A stretch of 64,000 nt of DNA from Lawsonibacter sp. (GTDB taxonomy: Bacteria; Bacillota; Clostridia; Oscillospirales; Oscillospiraceae). Location of the stretch: the NCBI GenBank assembly GCA_022796195.1, contig JAAWIE010000005.1:1-64000 (forward strand), given 5' to 3'. Of the stretch, positions 28,014 through 37,291 are shown one piece after another. Below the pieces are notes generated by a model. The model was not told the DNA's origin, searched no databases, and saw only the letters and a list, made by a program, of their open reading frames with translations. Positions within the stretch are counted from its first letter, which is position 1. Every line of letters begins with the position of its first letter. A program made the position numbers and the translations under genes.

Positions 28014-28535
28014 ATGCTGATCCTAGGGATTGACCCTGGAGTAGCGACCATTGGTTTTGGAGTGATTCGGGCAGAGCGGCAGAAAAATATCCTGCTGCGT
28101 TATGGTGTGATTACCACTCCACCGGGGATTCCGCTGTCCCACCGGCTGCTGCAAATTTCCAGCGATATGGAGGAGCTGATACATACCTTTCATCCCGACG
28201 AGATGGCTGTGGAGGAGCTGTTTTTTACCAAAAATATAACCACCGGTATCGCTGTGGCCCATGGCCGGGGGGTGATTCTGCTTGCGGCGGAGAGGCTGGG
28301 GGTGCCCATCTTTGAATATACCCCGATGCAGGTGAAACAGGCGGTCGCCGGCTACGGCGGGGCGGACAAGCGGCAGGTTATGCTGATGACTCAGCGGCTC
28401 CTGAATATGAAAGAGATTCCGCGGCCTGACGACGCCGCCGACGCGCTGGCGATTGCAATTTGCCACGCCCGGTCGGCCACCAGTCTTTTGAATACGGAGC
28501 GGGTCTTTAACCCGGAGAAATACGATACGAGGTAA
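28014..28535 (+). CDS. ruvC: Crossover junction endodeoxyribonuclease RuvC
   Basis: MLILGIDPGVATIGFGVI, AVEELFF and DAADALAIAICH motifs. Confidence 0.96.
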   Translation: MLILGIDPGVATIGFGVIRAERQKNILLRYGVITTPPGIPLSHRLLQISSDMEELIHTFHPDEMAVEELFFTKNITTGIAVAHGRGVILLAAERLGVPIFEYTPMQVKQAVAGYGGADKRQVMLMTQRLLNMKEIPRPDDAADALAIAICHARSATSLLNTERVFNPEKYDTR

Positions 28536-28540
28536 CGACT

Positions 28541-29149
28541 ATGTTTTACTATTTGAATGGCGCCGTGGTCCATGTGGAACCCTTTCTGGCGGTTATTGAC
28601 TGTAACGGGGTGGGCTATGCCTGCCGCACCACCAGCTATACTCTGTCCGCCCTGAAAAAGGGGGAGAAGGGTAAGCTGTTTACCCACCTGAACGTCCGGG
28701 AGGATGCGGTGGAGCTGTACGGCTTTTCCACAGCGGAGGAGCTGCGGTTGTTTCAACAGCTGATTTCGGTGTCCGGAGTGGGGCCGAAAGCGGCGCTGTC
28801 TATTCTGTCTGCCAGCACTCCGGCTAATCTGGCGCTGTCCATCATAACTGGGGACGAAAAAGCTCTGACTTGCGCCCAGGGCATTGGCAAAAAAATTGCC
28901 CAGCGGGTGATTTTGGAGCTGAAAGATAAGCTGGCGAAGGGACAGACCATCAACGCCGCCGGGGAGACCTATGGCGGCACCGGGGTGACGGTCATCCCAG
29001 AAAACAAACTGTCCGAGGCCACCGCCGCCCTGGCTGTGCTGGGCTACTCACAGGGAGAAATCAATCTGGCCCTCAAGGGGATCGACTTGGACGGTCTGGC
29101 GTTGGAACAGATTATCAAGCAGGCGCTGAAAAAGATGATGAAGGGGTGA
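28541..29149 (+). CDS. ruvA: Holliday junction branch migration protein RuvA
   Basis: LISVSGVGPKAALSILS and GIGKKIAQRVILELKDKL HhH motifs; between ruvC and ruvB. Confidence 0.96.
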   Translation: MFYYLNGAVVHVEPFLAVIDCNGVGYACRTTSYTLSALKKGEKGKLFTHLNVREDAVELYGFSTAEELRLFQQLISVSGVGPKAALSILSASTPANLALSIITGDEKALTCAQGIGKKIAQRVILELKDKLAKGQTINAAGETYGGTGVTVIPENKLSEATAALAVLGYSQGEINLALKGIDLDGLALEQIIKQALKKMMKG

Positions 29150-29154
29150 GCACA

Positions 29155-29487
29155 ATGGCGAAGTTTGAGTGTACCTTACAGGGCGACTACGACCAGGCCC
29201 TGCGCTATTTCCATGAGGGAATCCTCAACGGCAGTATGTCCGCCAGCTTTGAGGATGAGAGCTATTTTCAGAGCGCCGGGGTGCGGTGTACCATCCGGGT
29301 CTACGAGCGGTACAGCTGGAGCGGCGGAAACCGGCTGTCCATGACCCTCACACTGGTGGGGGATGGGGAAAATTTGTTCCTTTCCGGCATTACCGCGGGG
29401 GGCAGTCAGGGCGTAATCTTCAAGATCAATACTTGGGGTGAGGAAGCCTTTCTGGATACCCTCCGGGAGCTGGTCAACCGGTGGTAG
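29155..29487 (+). CDS. Small conserved protein (DUF6054-like)
   Basis: ORF with RBS between ruvA and ruvB; no recognised catalytic motif. Confidence 0.7.
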   Translation: MAKFECTLQGDYDQALRYFHEGILNGSMSASFEDESYFQSAGVRCTIRVYERYSWSGGNRLSMTLTLVGDGENLFLSGITAGGSQGVIFKINTWGEEAFLDTLRELVNRW

Positions 29488-29554
29488 AAGCATCCCCAGT
29501 CACCACCTTTGTCGGGGAAGTAAGTATAGGTGCAGACTGGGGCAAAAGCGATAG

Positions 29555-30649
29555 GTGGGAAGTGAAGTTTTGAGCATAGATTTTTCCGGCGGGGAGTTTG
29601 CCGCCGAGGAGTATGAAGCCGGGGAACTGGAACCCCTGGTGACAACCTCGCTGACAAGGGAGGATGAAGGGGAATACTCCCTGCGCCCCAAGACCTTGAA
29701 AGAGTACATCGGCCAAGAGAAGGCCAAGGGCAACCTTGAGGTATTTATCCAGGCGGCCAAGATGCGCAGCGAACCGCTGGACCACGTTTTGCTCCATGGC
29801 CCGCCTGGGCTGGGCAAGACCACGCTCAGCGGGATAATCGCCAATGAGATGGGAGTCAACGTGCGCATTACCTCCGGGCCGGCCATTGAGAAAGCGGGAG
29901 ATCTGGCGGCGCTGTTGACCAACTTAAATGAAAACGACATCCTCTTTGTGGATGAAATCCACCGCCTGAACCGGGCGGTGGAGGAGATTTTATATCCTGC
30001 GATGGAGGACTATGCGATTGATATCATCATCGGCAAGGGGCCTTCGGCCAACTCCATCCGGCTGGACCTGCCGAAATTTACGCTAATCGGGGCGACTACC
30101 CGGGCGGGCCAGCTGTCCGCGCCTCTGCGGGACCGATTCGGGGTCACCCTGCGGCTGGAACTGTACAGCGCAGAGGAATTATCTTGGATTGTTACACGCT
30201 CCGCTGGAATTTTAGATGTGCCCATTGAACCGGACGGAGCCATGGAGATTGCCCGCCGGTCCCGGGGGACACCGAGAATCGCAAACCGAATGCTCCGCCG
30301 GGTGCGGGACTTTGCCCAAGTGCGGGCGGGGGGTGTTATCACGAAAAAGGTGGCCGATGAGGCCCTTACCGCCCTGGAGATTGACTATCTCGGGCTGGAC
30401 TCCATCGACCATCGGATGCTGAGAAGCATCATCGAAAATTACCGGGGCGGGCCAGTGGGGCTGGAGACATTGGCAGCTACCATCAATGAGGAGTCCGTCA
30501 CCCTGGAGGATGTCTACGAGCCTTATTTGATGCAGCTGGGCTTTTTGACCCGCACTCCTCGGGGCCGGTGCGTTACCCCCAAAGCCTACCATCACTTGGG
30601 TTTGGCGCTCCCCGGTGGGACGGCTGGGCTGGACCAGCTGAGTTTTTAG
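29555..30649 (+). CDS. ruvB: Holliday junction branch migration DNA helicase RuvB
   Basis: [32 protein letters not shown] and IGATTRAG motifs. Confidence 0.97.
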   Translation: MGSEVLSIDFSGGEFAAEEYEAGELEPLVTTSLTREDEGEYSLRPKTLKEYIGQEKAKGNLEVFIQAAKMRSEPLDHVLLHGPPGLGKTTLSGIIANEMGVNVRITSGPAIEKAGDLAALLTNLNENDILFVDEIHRLNRAVEEILYPAMEDYAIDIIIGKGPSANSIRLDLPKFTLIGATTRAGQLSAPLRDRFGVTLRLELYSAEELSWIVTRSAGILDVPIEPDGAMEIARRSRGTPRIANRMLRRVRDFAQVRAGGVITKKVADEALTALEIDYLGLDSIDHRMLRSIIENYRGGPVGLETLAATINEESVTLEDVYEPYLMQLGFLTRTPRGRCVTPKAYHHLGLALPGGTAGLDQLSF

Positions 30650-30657
30650 GAGGATAT

Positions 30658-31038
30658 ATGGATCAAAATGCCCTGTTCTTTTTCCAGGAAAAGCCGGAGG
30701 CCCTGCCGTTATACAGGGCCTTTGAAGGGCGGCTTCTGGCTGAGCTGGAAGGCGTTAACATCAAGGTGCAGAAGACGCAGATTACCTTTTCAAACCGCCG
30801 TGTATTTGCAGCCGTCTCCTTCCTGGCGGCTCGGAAAGCTAAGGCCCGGCCTGAACCCTATATCACCATCACCCTGGGCCTGAACCGGCGGGAGAGTTCC
30901 ACGCGCATTGACCAAGCGTCTGAGCCGTATCCGGGCCGCTGGACCCACCATTTAGTGATCGGAACCGTGGAGGAAATTGACGATGAGCTGATGGCTTGGG
31001 CCCGTGAGGCATACAACTTTGCGGCAGCGAAGCGGTAG
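30658..31038 (+). CDS. DUF5655-like small protein
   Basis: Start MDQNALFFFQEKPEALPLYRAFE; KTQITFSNRRVFAAVS and HHLVIGTVEEID pattern. Confidence 0.75.
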   Translation: MDQNALFFFQEKPEALPLYRAFEGRLLAELEGVNIKVQKTQITFSNRRVFAAVSFLAARKAKARPEPYITITLGLNRRESSTRIDQASEPYPGRWTHHLVIGTVEEIDDELMAWAREAYNFAAAKR

Positions 31039-31047
31039 GCGTACATG

Positions 31048-31311
31048 TCACCCATCCACGCCCATAGACTGCAAAACCTCTTGACGAAACCCCAATCCAA
31101 AGAGATAATAGAGATCAGCGGTGCGGTACATGTAAGTGTGGAAGCTCCGTTCAAATGCGTCAAACACATCAAAGCCGATTTGTTCGGCGATTTCGTGGGC
31201 AGTTTTGTAAAATGCTTGTTTTGCGGCTATAAATTCCGGGTCGCTGGTACAGAACGATTCTAGCTCAGCGTCAATGGTATCGTTGAGAAACAGAGAAGGT
31301 AGTAAATTCAT
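31048..31311 (-). CDS. Small hypothetical protein (possibly DUF6809-like)
   Basis: 87 aa ORF preceded by AGGAG, divergent from an HTH gene. Confidence 0.6.
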   Translation of the reverse strand: MNLLPSLFLNDTIDAELESFCTSDPEFIAAKQAFYKTAHEIAEQIGFDVFDAFERSFHTYMYRTADLYYLFGLGFRQEVLQSMGVDG

Positions 31312-31344
31312 AAATGTATTCTCCTTGTTTGAGTTTGTGTAATA

Positions 31345-31373
31345 TAAGTTTAACTGAGAATATCATAAACTTA
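31345..31373. promoter_or_regulatory. Dyad in the divergent promoter region, candidate operator
   Basis: TAAGTTTA-N13-TAAACTTA perfect 8-bp arms. Confidence 0.5.
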
Positions 31374-31406
31374 AAGCGGGGAGTTGTCAAGAGGGAATGT
31401 GTATTT

Positions 31407-31628
31407 ATGGAGAAGTTTCCGCGTCGGCTAAAAGCGATTCGCATAGAAAATGGAAAAAAGCAACATGAGATAGCGGTCCACCTGGGACTCTCTGATGGAG
31501 GATATCAGTGTTATGAGCAGGGACGGGGATACCCGGATGTTCCACGCCTATATGCGCTGGCGGAATATTTCGACGTCAGCATTGATTATCTTTTGGGGCG
31601 TACAGACCGTCGGGAGCTCAACCGATAG
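31407..31628 (+). CDS. XRE-family HTH transcriptional regulator
   Basis: FPRRLKAIRIENGKKQHEIAVHLGLSDGGYQCYEQGRGYPDVPRLYALAEYFDVSIDYLLGRTD. Confidence 0.9.
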   Translation: MEKFPRRLKAIRIENGKKQHEIAVHLGLSDGGYQCYEQGRGYPDVPRLYALAEYFDVSIDYLLGRTDRRELNR

Positions 31629-31636
31629 CCCAACAT

Positions 31637-31752
31637 CCCCGCCTCAGCGGGTAAGGCTTCTTTAAAAAGGAGCTGTCAGCCGAAGGCTGGCTGAGGATTG
31701 CATTTGCGGGGAAGTTTTCTTTTGGCTCTTTTCTTTTTCAAAAGAAAAGAGC
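31637..31752 (+). ncRNA. Candidate structured leader or palindromic element upstream of glmM
   Basis: Nested pairings CCCCGC/GCGGGG, CCTCAGC/GCTGAGG enclosing two hairpins, then GCTCTTTTCTTTT-TC-AAAAGAAAAGAGC. Confidence 0.45.
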
Positions 31753-31779
31753 AAGAAAAACCAAATGAGGTGAATCAAC

Positions 31780-33132
31780 ATGGGCAAATTATTCGGAACA
31801 GACGGGATTCGAGGGGTGGTGAACGCTGGACTGGACGCGGATTTGGCCTATAAAGTGGGGCTGGCGGCGGCGACGGTGCTGGCCAAGAAGAAGGGCGGCA
31901 AGCCGCTTGTGACCATTGGAAAGGATACCCGCATATCGGGGGATCTTCTGAAAGGCTCTCTGATCTCCGGATTGTGTACCGCCGGGGCGGACGTGCTGGA
32001 CTTGGGTACTCTGCCTACCCCTGGAGTGGCCTGGGTGACGGTGGACGAAAGGGCAGATGCGGGGATCGTCATCTCGGCCAGCCACAACCCCTTCGAGCAT
32101 AATGGCATCAAAATTTTCAACGGCCAGGGCTTCAAGCTGTCCGATGAACTGGAGGAAAAAATTGAGGATATCGTCCTCTTCAGCTCCAACAACGTGCCCA
32201 TGAAGACGGGGGCGGACATCGGCAAAGTGAGCTATGCGGCCCCCAAAGCGTCTGAGGACTACATTGACCATCTGGAATCTACCATCGACTCCACGCTGGG
32301 GGGCCTGCGTATTCTGGTGGACTGCGCCAACGGTGCGGCCTCTGCCACGGCGGCGCGGCTGTTCAACCGCTTTTCCAAACTGCGGACCGACGTAATCAAC
32401 GCCGACCCAGACGGAGTGAACATCAACGAGAAATGCGGTTCCACTCATTTGGGTGCGCTCGCCGCCATGGTAAAGGCGGGCGGGTACGACATTGGAATCG
32501 CGTTTGATGGGGACGCGGACCGCTGTTTGGCGGTGGATGAACTGGGCGGCCTGATCGATGGAGACCAGATTATGGCCGCCTGCGGTCTGGACATGAAGTA
32601 TAAGGGTCTGCTGCCCCAAAGCACAGTGGTGGCGACGGTCATGTCGAATCTGGGATTTCACCGATACGCAAAGGAGAACGGCATGTCGCTGGAGTGTACC
32701 GACGTGGGGGACCGGAACGTGTTGGAGCGAATGGTGGAGAAGGGCTACCGGCTGGGGGGCGAGCAGTCGGGCCACATGATCTTTCTGGACCATGCCACCA
32801 CGGGTGACGGTCAGCTGACGGCCCTGAAAATGCTGGCCCTCCTAAAGGAGAGCGGCAAAAAGGCTTCGGAAGTGTTTGGCGGCTGTCCCCGGTATCCTCA
32901 GGTGCTGGTAAATATCCCGGTGGCGGACAACGACGCAAAAAAAGCCGCTATGGCAAGTCCTCTGCTGGCCCAGGCCATTCAGCGGGAGGAGGAGGCTCTG
33001 TCCGGGGAAGGCCGTGTGCTGGTGCGCCCATCTGGCACAGAGGCGCTGATGCGGGTGATGGTGGAGGCAAAAACCCAAAAACTGGCAGAAGAAACGGCCC
33101 AGCGTTTGGCCGGTTTGATCCCGTCTCTTTGA
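31780..33132 (+). CDS. glmM: Phosphoglucosamine mutase
   Basis: MGKLFGTDGIRG, VISASHNPFEHNGIK, AFDGDADRC and VRPSGTEALMRVMVEA motifs. Confidence 0.97.
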   Translation: MGKLFGTDGIRGVVNAGLDADLAYKVGLAAATVLAKKKGGKPLVTIGKDTRISGDLLKGSLISGLCTAGADVLDLGTLPTPGVAWVTVDERADAGIVISASHNPFEHNGIKIFNGQGFKLSDELEEKIEDIVLFSSNNVPMKTGADIGKVSYAAPKASEDYIDHLESTIDSTLGGLRILVDCANGAASATAARLFNRFSKLRTDVINADPDGVNINEKCGSTHLGALAAMVKAGGYDIGIAFDGDADRCLAVDELGGLIDGDQIMAACGLDMKYKGLLPQSTVVATVMSNLGFHRYAKENGMSLECTDVGDRNVLERMVEKGYRLGGEQSGHMIFLDHATTGDGQLTALKMLALLKESGKKASEVFGGCPRYPQVLVNIPVADNDAKKAAMASPLLAQAIQREEEALSGEGRVLVRPSGTEALMRVMVEAKTQKLAEETAQRLAGLIPSL

Positions 33133-33191
33133 GGAAATAGAGAACAGACGGGCGAACTGGAAAATATGAACAAACATTTTTGGGAAAAGCC

Positions 33192-33220
33192 TTGACAAAT
33201 CTGAACATTTTGTTTATTAT
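33192..33220 (+). promoter_or_regulatory. Sigma-A-type promoter for the sigma factor gene
   Basis: TTGACA-N17-TATTAT. Confidence 0.75.
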
Positions 33221-33242
33221 GAATAACAAGCGAGACGATAGT

Positions 33243-33848
33243 ATGGAATGTCCAATCCTTTCGGATGAAGAACTGTGCCTGAATGTGTCCCAAGGAAACT
33301 CCCAGGCGGAGACAGAACTGGTCTGCCGCTATGGCTGGCTGGTTCGGGCCTGTGCCCGCCCTCTGTTTTTGGCAGGGGGCGACAGCGAGGACCTGATTCA
33401 GGAGGGGATGCTGGGCCTGCTTGCCGCCATCCGGAGCTTTGACTCCGGGCGGGACGCCGCTTTTCGCACCTTCGCTGAAATTTGCATTCGAAGCCGCCTG
33501 CACTCCGCCGTTCGCGCGGCTCAGGGCGGCAAGCACGCACCTTTGAATCACAGTGTTTCCTACGAGCCCCCTCTTTTTGACGGAACCAACGCATATCTGT
33601 TTTCCAGCGCCGAAAGCCCGGAGGACGTGGTCATCGGCAGAGAGGAACTAAAGGAGCGCCTAGAGGTGCTCAAGGGCCGGTTATCCAAGTTTGAAGCGCA
33701 AATTTTACCCCCTTATCTGAGCGGACTGTCCTGTGGAGAGATCGCCCAGCGGGTGGGCCGCACACAGAAATCGGTGGAAAACGCCATTCAGCGTATCCGC
33801 CGGAAAACGGCCCTGCAAATTTCTTCCGGCGTATCCAGCGAAAGCTGA
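33243..33848 (+). CDS. RNA polymerase sigma-70 family factor (SigH-like)
   Basis: Region 2 (DLIQEGMLGLLAAIRSFDSGRDAAFRTFAEICIRSRLHSAVRAA) and region 4 (LSCGEIAQRVGRTQKSVENAIQRIRRK). Confidence 0.9.
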   Translation: MECPILSDEELCLNVSQGNSQAETELVCRYGWLVRACARPLFLAGGDSEDLIQEGMLGLLAAIRSFDSGRDAAFRTFAEICIRSRLHSAVRAAQGGKHAPLNHSVSYEPPLFDGTNAYLFSSAESPEDVVIGREELKERLEVLKGRLSKFEAQILPPYLSGLSCGEIAQRVGRTQKSVENAIQRIRRKTALQISSGVSSES

Positions 33849-33908
33849 TCGCAAATATCACACGCCTAGGCCAAGCGCCGGGCAAAAGTCAAAGAGAGGG
33901 AAAATCCA

Positions 33909-34190
33909 ATGTACGAAGACAAAATCCTGGTATGCAAAGAATGCGGCAACGAGTTCACCTTTACCGCTGGTGAGCAGGAGTTCTATGCGGAGCGCGGCTT
34001 CCAGAACGAGCCCCAGCGCTGCAAGCCCTGCCGCGACGCCCGCAAGAACGCCGCTCGCGGCCCCCGTGAGTACTTCACTGCTACTTGCGCCGCCTGCGGC
34101 GGTGAGGCAAAGGTTCCTTTTGAGCCCAAGTCTGACCGTCCTGTTTATTGCAGCGACTGCTTCGCCAAGATGCGCGAGCAGCAGGGCTGA
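33909..34190 (+). CDS. Zinc-ribbon domain protein
   Basis: Four CxxC motifs (CKEC, CKPC, CAAC, CSDC) in 93 aa. Confidence 0.88.
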   Translation: MYEDKILVCKECGNEFTFTAGEQEFYAERGFQNEPQRCKPCRDARKNAARGPREYFTATCAACGGEAKVPFEPKSDRPVYCSDCFAKMREQQG

Positions 34191-34264
34191 TAACAAACCA
34201 GGGAAAACTCCACCAAGGCCGGCACTTCGTAACGAAGCGCCGGCCTTCGGCTTGCATAGGTAGA

Positions 34265-34294
34265 AAAAAGGACCCGACTCTGATCGGGCCCTTT
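34265..34294 (-). terminator. Intrinsic terminator downstream of the alpha/beta hydrolase gene
   Basis: Hairpin GGGCCCGA...TCGGGTCC followed by TTTTTT on the minus strand. Confidence 0.65.
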
Positions 34295-34298
34295 TCCC

Positions 34299-35225
34299 TT
34301 ATGTCAGTTTCGATTCCAGCCAGAACAGAAGATCTTCAAAGACCTCCTGCCGGTTGATTTCGTTCAACATTTCATGCCGGCCGCCGGGGTAGAGTTTGAC
34401 TGTGACATCTTTACAGCCGGCACAGCGGAACAAACCCGCCACCTTGTGCACGCCCTTACCCATGGAACCAACTGGGTCCTGGCTGCCGGACAGAAAATAA
34501 ACAGGGGTAGTTTTGTTCATTTTTGCTAGATTTTTCTTGTTGGCAATGAACTGCAAGCCGCCCATCATGTCTCGAAACATGCCTACAGTGGGGATAAAGG
34601 TACACAGCGGGTCGGCCAAGTAGGCATCCACCGCCGCTTCGTCCCGAGAAATCCAATCGGAAGAGGTGCGGTTGGGCTTGAACGCCTTGTTGTATGCGCC
34701 CAAGGAGAGGTCGTTAAGCAGACTGCTTACGTGATCAGGACCTTTTACCCGGCACAGTGCTCCGGCCAACGCTTTGCCGGAGGCCACTGCGCAGGCCGCT
34801 TCCTGCCCCGTACCAGATAGGACGGCGGCAGATACCGTACCTGGCCAGCGGATGAGGTAGGTTCGGGTGAGGAAAGACCCCATAGAGTGGCCCAGCATCA
34901 CATAGGGCAGGCTGGGGTGACGCTCTGCCCCCAGTTCCCGCAGGCGGCGAATGTCCCGAGACACCAGACTCCAGCCGTTTTTGGGGCCAAAATAGCCGAA
35001 TTTTCCTCCAGCGGTAAGCCCATGGCCCAGATGATCCTCTCCGCACACCACGTAGCCGTGGGAGGCCAGAAAACGGGCGGCAGGATCGTACCGGCCAATA
35101 TGCTCCGCTACCCCGTGGACAATCTGGACTACGCCTCGGGGCCGGCCCTCCGGCACCCACTCCTTTGCGTGGCAGGTGTGAATGCCATCGCAGGAGGGGA
35201 AGGAGAAATCAAAGGTCTGGATCAT
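34299..35225 (-). CDS. Alpha/beta hydrolase (monoacylglycerol lipase-like)
   Basis: QIVHGVAEHIGRY, GHSMGS nucleophile elbow, C-terminal GGRHEMLNE His. Confidence 0.92.
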   Translation of the reverse strand: MIQTFDFSFPSCDGIHTCHAKEWVPEGRPRGVVQIVHGVAEHIGRYDPAARFLASHGYVVCGEDHLGHGLTAGGKFGYFGPKNGWSLVSRDIRRLRELGAERHPSLPYVMLGHSMGSFLTRTYLIRWPGTVSAAVLSGTGQEAACAVASGKALAGALCRVKGPDHVSSLLNDLSLGAYNKAFKPNRTSSDWISRDEAAVDAYLADPLCTFIPTVGMFRDMMGGLQFIANKKNLAKMNKTTPVYFLSGSQDPVGSMGKGVHKVAGLFRCAGCKDVTVKLYPGGRHEMLNEINRQEVFEDLLFWLESKLT

Positions 35226-35329
35226 AAGAGACACCCCATTTCTGCTCCAAGGGAGCATTTTTCTTTAAGTTTACTCCAGAATGGCGGTTCCGTCAAGAGA
35301 AGGGATTCCTTTTGTGGAGATACTAGCCA

Positions 35330-36151
35330 TTACATCTGCTCCAGTAGAGATCGGATACATCCGGCGTGGAACGCGCCCTCTTGGGCAAGCTCCAGGTACA
35401 ATTCCTTTAAACAGGGGTCGGCAGTGGCCTGGGCGGCTTGGTTGTTTTTCAGTTCCCACTGCTGTTCCCAGAGAAACTGCTGCCGCAGAGCCAGGGGGAG
35501 AGAGGCAGGGAGGGTGATGGGGGCGCACTGGGGTGCATACCGTTTCCCGGTGATAAGGAAGTAGGCGGTGGACAGCCGGCGGAAGGCCGTCCGATGGTCC
35601 CGAGTGAGGGCGGCCAGCGTTCTGGCACAGGCTCCGCTGGCCCGGCGGGTGATGCAGCTGCCTGCGGCAGCGCCAATTCGGGCCAGGGTCATCAGCTCTT
35701 CCAGCCGTGTACTGTCTCCCTGAGAGGCTTCGCCCAGACAGAGGATGGGCGATTCGGGGGAAGGGGAGACAGGGGGCGTCCCTGGGACGGAGGGACATTC
35801 TGGGCAGGCAGGACATTCCGGACATTCGGGCTGGGCCGGGCACTCAGGGACGGAGGGCTGATCCGGTTGGTTCGGTTGGTCTGGCTGATCCGGTGTGGTG
35901 CCGGCCGGGCATTCGGGCACTGGAGGCAGGTCCGGAGTGGTGGGGGGTGTCTCCTCTGCCGGAGGTTGAGGCAGAACCTCCTCCGGCGGGATGGAGGGCT
36001 CAGCGGGAACCGAGGTGCCGGGAGCGGTGGAGGGTGTACTGCTTTGACGGGGAGCGGCCTGACCAGGCATCACCCGGTCCCAGACCCGCTGAAAGGTGTC
36101 CGGGTCAATGTTCCGTCCGGCCAGAGCGGGACGGTTTACTTTTACTTCCAT
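35330..36151 (-). CDS. Hypothetical protein with Pro/Cys-rich repeats (PECP) and a helical, possibly ferritin-like C-terminus
   Basis: PECPAQPECPECPACPECPSVPGTPP linker between a short N-terminus and a helical C-terminal domain. Confidence 0.7.
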   Translation of the reverse strand: MEVKVNRPALAGRNIDPDTFQRVWDRVMPGQAAPRQSSTPSTAPGTSVPAEPSIPPEEVLPQPPAEETPPTTPDLPPVPECPAGTTPDQPDQPNQPDQPSVPECPAQPECPECPACPECPSVPGTPPVSPSPESPILCLGEASQGDSTRLEELMTLARIGAAAGSCITRRASGACARTLAALTRDHRTAFRRLSTAYFLITGKRYAPQCAPITLPASLPLALRQQFLWEQQWELKNNQAAQATADPCLKELYLELAQEGAFHAGCIRSLLEQM

Positions 36152-36438
36152 ATTTAAGACTCCTTTGCGAAGATGTATGCCGGGGGCTGTGTCATTCTAT
36201 GTTTAAAACCGGAGGAGTGTCCCCGATTTTCCGGTAAAGCCGGATCGCGTCAAGCCGTTTTTCCGAACGTTCTGGTTCTCCTGCAGCGGGCAGCGTACCG
36301 CCGTCTCTGTAGATCACTGCGGGACGGTGAAACAGAATTAAATGCGGCAGGACCCTGCCAAAAACCGGGTTTTGCTTGCCAGGTGGGGAAAAATGTGGTA
36401 TAATATTAAAATCAGCATGACAGCAGGGAGGTGGGCCT

Positions 36439-37233
36439 TTGGAGGCACCCATTTACCGCCTGGAAGGGGTGGTGAAGGCGAAGGAAGAGACGATGGAGGA
36501 CTTTGTAGGTCCGCTGGATCTGATTCTCCATCTGTTGAGTAAAAATAAGCTGGAGATTAAAGATATCCAGATCGCCCTGATCCTGGACCAGTACATGGAG
36601 TGGATGAATCAGCGGCGGGAAATGGACCTGGAGGTAGCCAGCGACTTCGTTACCATGGCCTCCCATCTGGTTTATATCAAGACCCGGATGCTGCTGTCAA
36701 TCCACGATGAAGAGGCTTTGAGCGAGATGGAACAGCTCATTGCCACGCTGGAGGCGCACCAGCGCAACGAGAATTATTTAAAAATTAAAGCGGTAATCCC
36801 TGCACTGGACGGCCGGCATCAGGTTGGCCGGGACTATTTGACCAAGGTACCGGAGGCAATCCAGCCCGATCGGAGCTACCGCTATGTTCATGATAAGAGC
36901 GATCTGCTCCGGGCTATGAACGCGGTGCTGGGCCGGCTGGACCACAAGCTGCCCCCCGCTATGTCCGCCTTTCAGGGCATTGTGGGCCGGGAGCCCTACC
37001 CTGTGGCCGATAAGGCGGGGGAGATCGTTCGCCGTCTGCTCCAGTTTGGTGTTACCCGCTTCCATGCCCTGTTCCAGGGCAGCGGGAGCCGGTCAGAGGT
37101 AGTTGCCACCTTCCTGGCTGTGCTGGAGCTGTGCAAAGCCCGCCGCCTCCTTCTGGCTGGAACAGAGACCGAGTGTACGGTCACCTGTACCGAGGAGGAG
37201 GGACAGATAGAGTTTACGTCGGAGAATTATTGA
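36439..37233 (+). CDS. scpA: Segregation and condensation protein A
   Basis: MEDFVGPLDLILHLLSKNKLEIKDIQIALILDQYMEWM; followed by scpB. Confidence 0.95.
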   Translation: MEAPIYRLEGVVKAKEETMEDFVGPLDLILHLLSKNKLEIKDIQIALILDQYMEWMNQRREMDLEVASDFVTMASHLVYIKTRMLLSIHDEEALSEMEQLIATLEAHQRNENYLKIKAVIPALDGRHQVGRDYLTKVPEAIQPDRSYRYVHDKSDLLRAMNAVLGRLDHKLPPAMSAFQGIVGREPYPVADKAGEIVRRLLQFGVTRFHALFQGSGSRSEVVATFLAVLELCKARRLLLAGTETECTVTCTEEEGQIEFTSENY

Positions 37234-37291
37234 CATGATAGTTGGCCAAGCATCGAAATCCGCCGGCAAGGCCGGAGAGGAGGCATCCTCA

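Noticed and set aside
31637-31752. glmS-type ribozyme upstream of glmM
   Set aside because: glmS ribozymes precede glmS, and I do not see the conserved catalytic core; kept only as an unclassified structured element.
35760-35960. Short tandem repeats in the PECP region as a possible CRISPR-like array
   Set aside because: The repeats are in-frame codons of a Pro/Cys-rich protein, with no uniform spacers.
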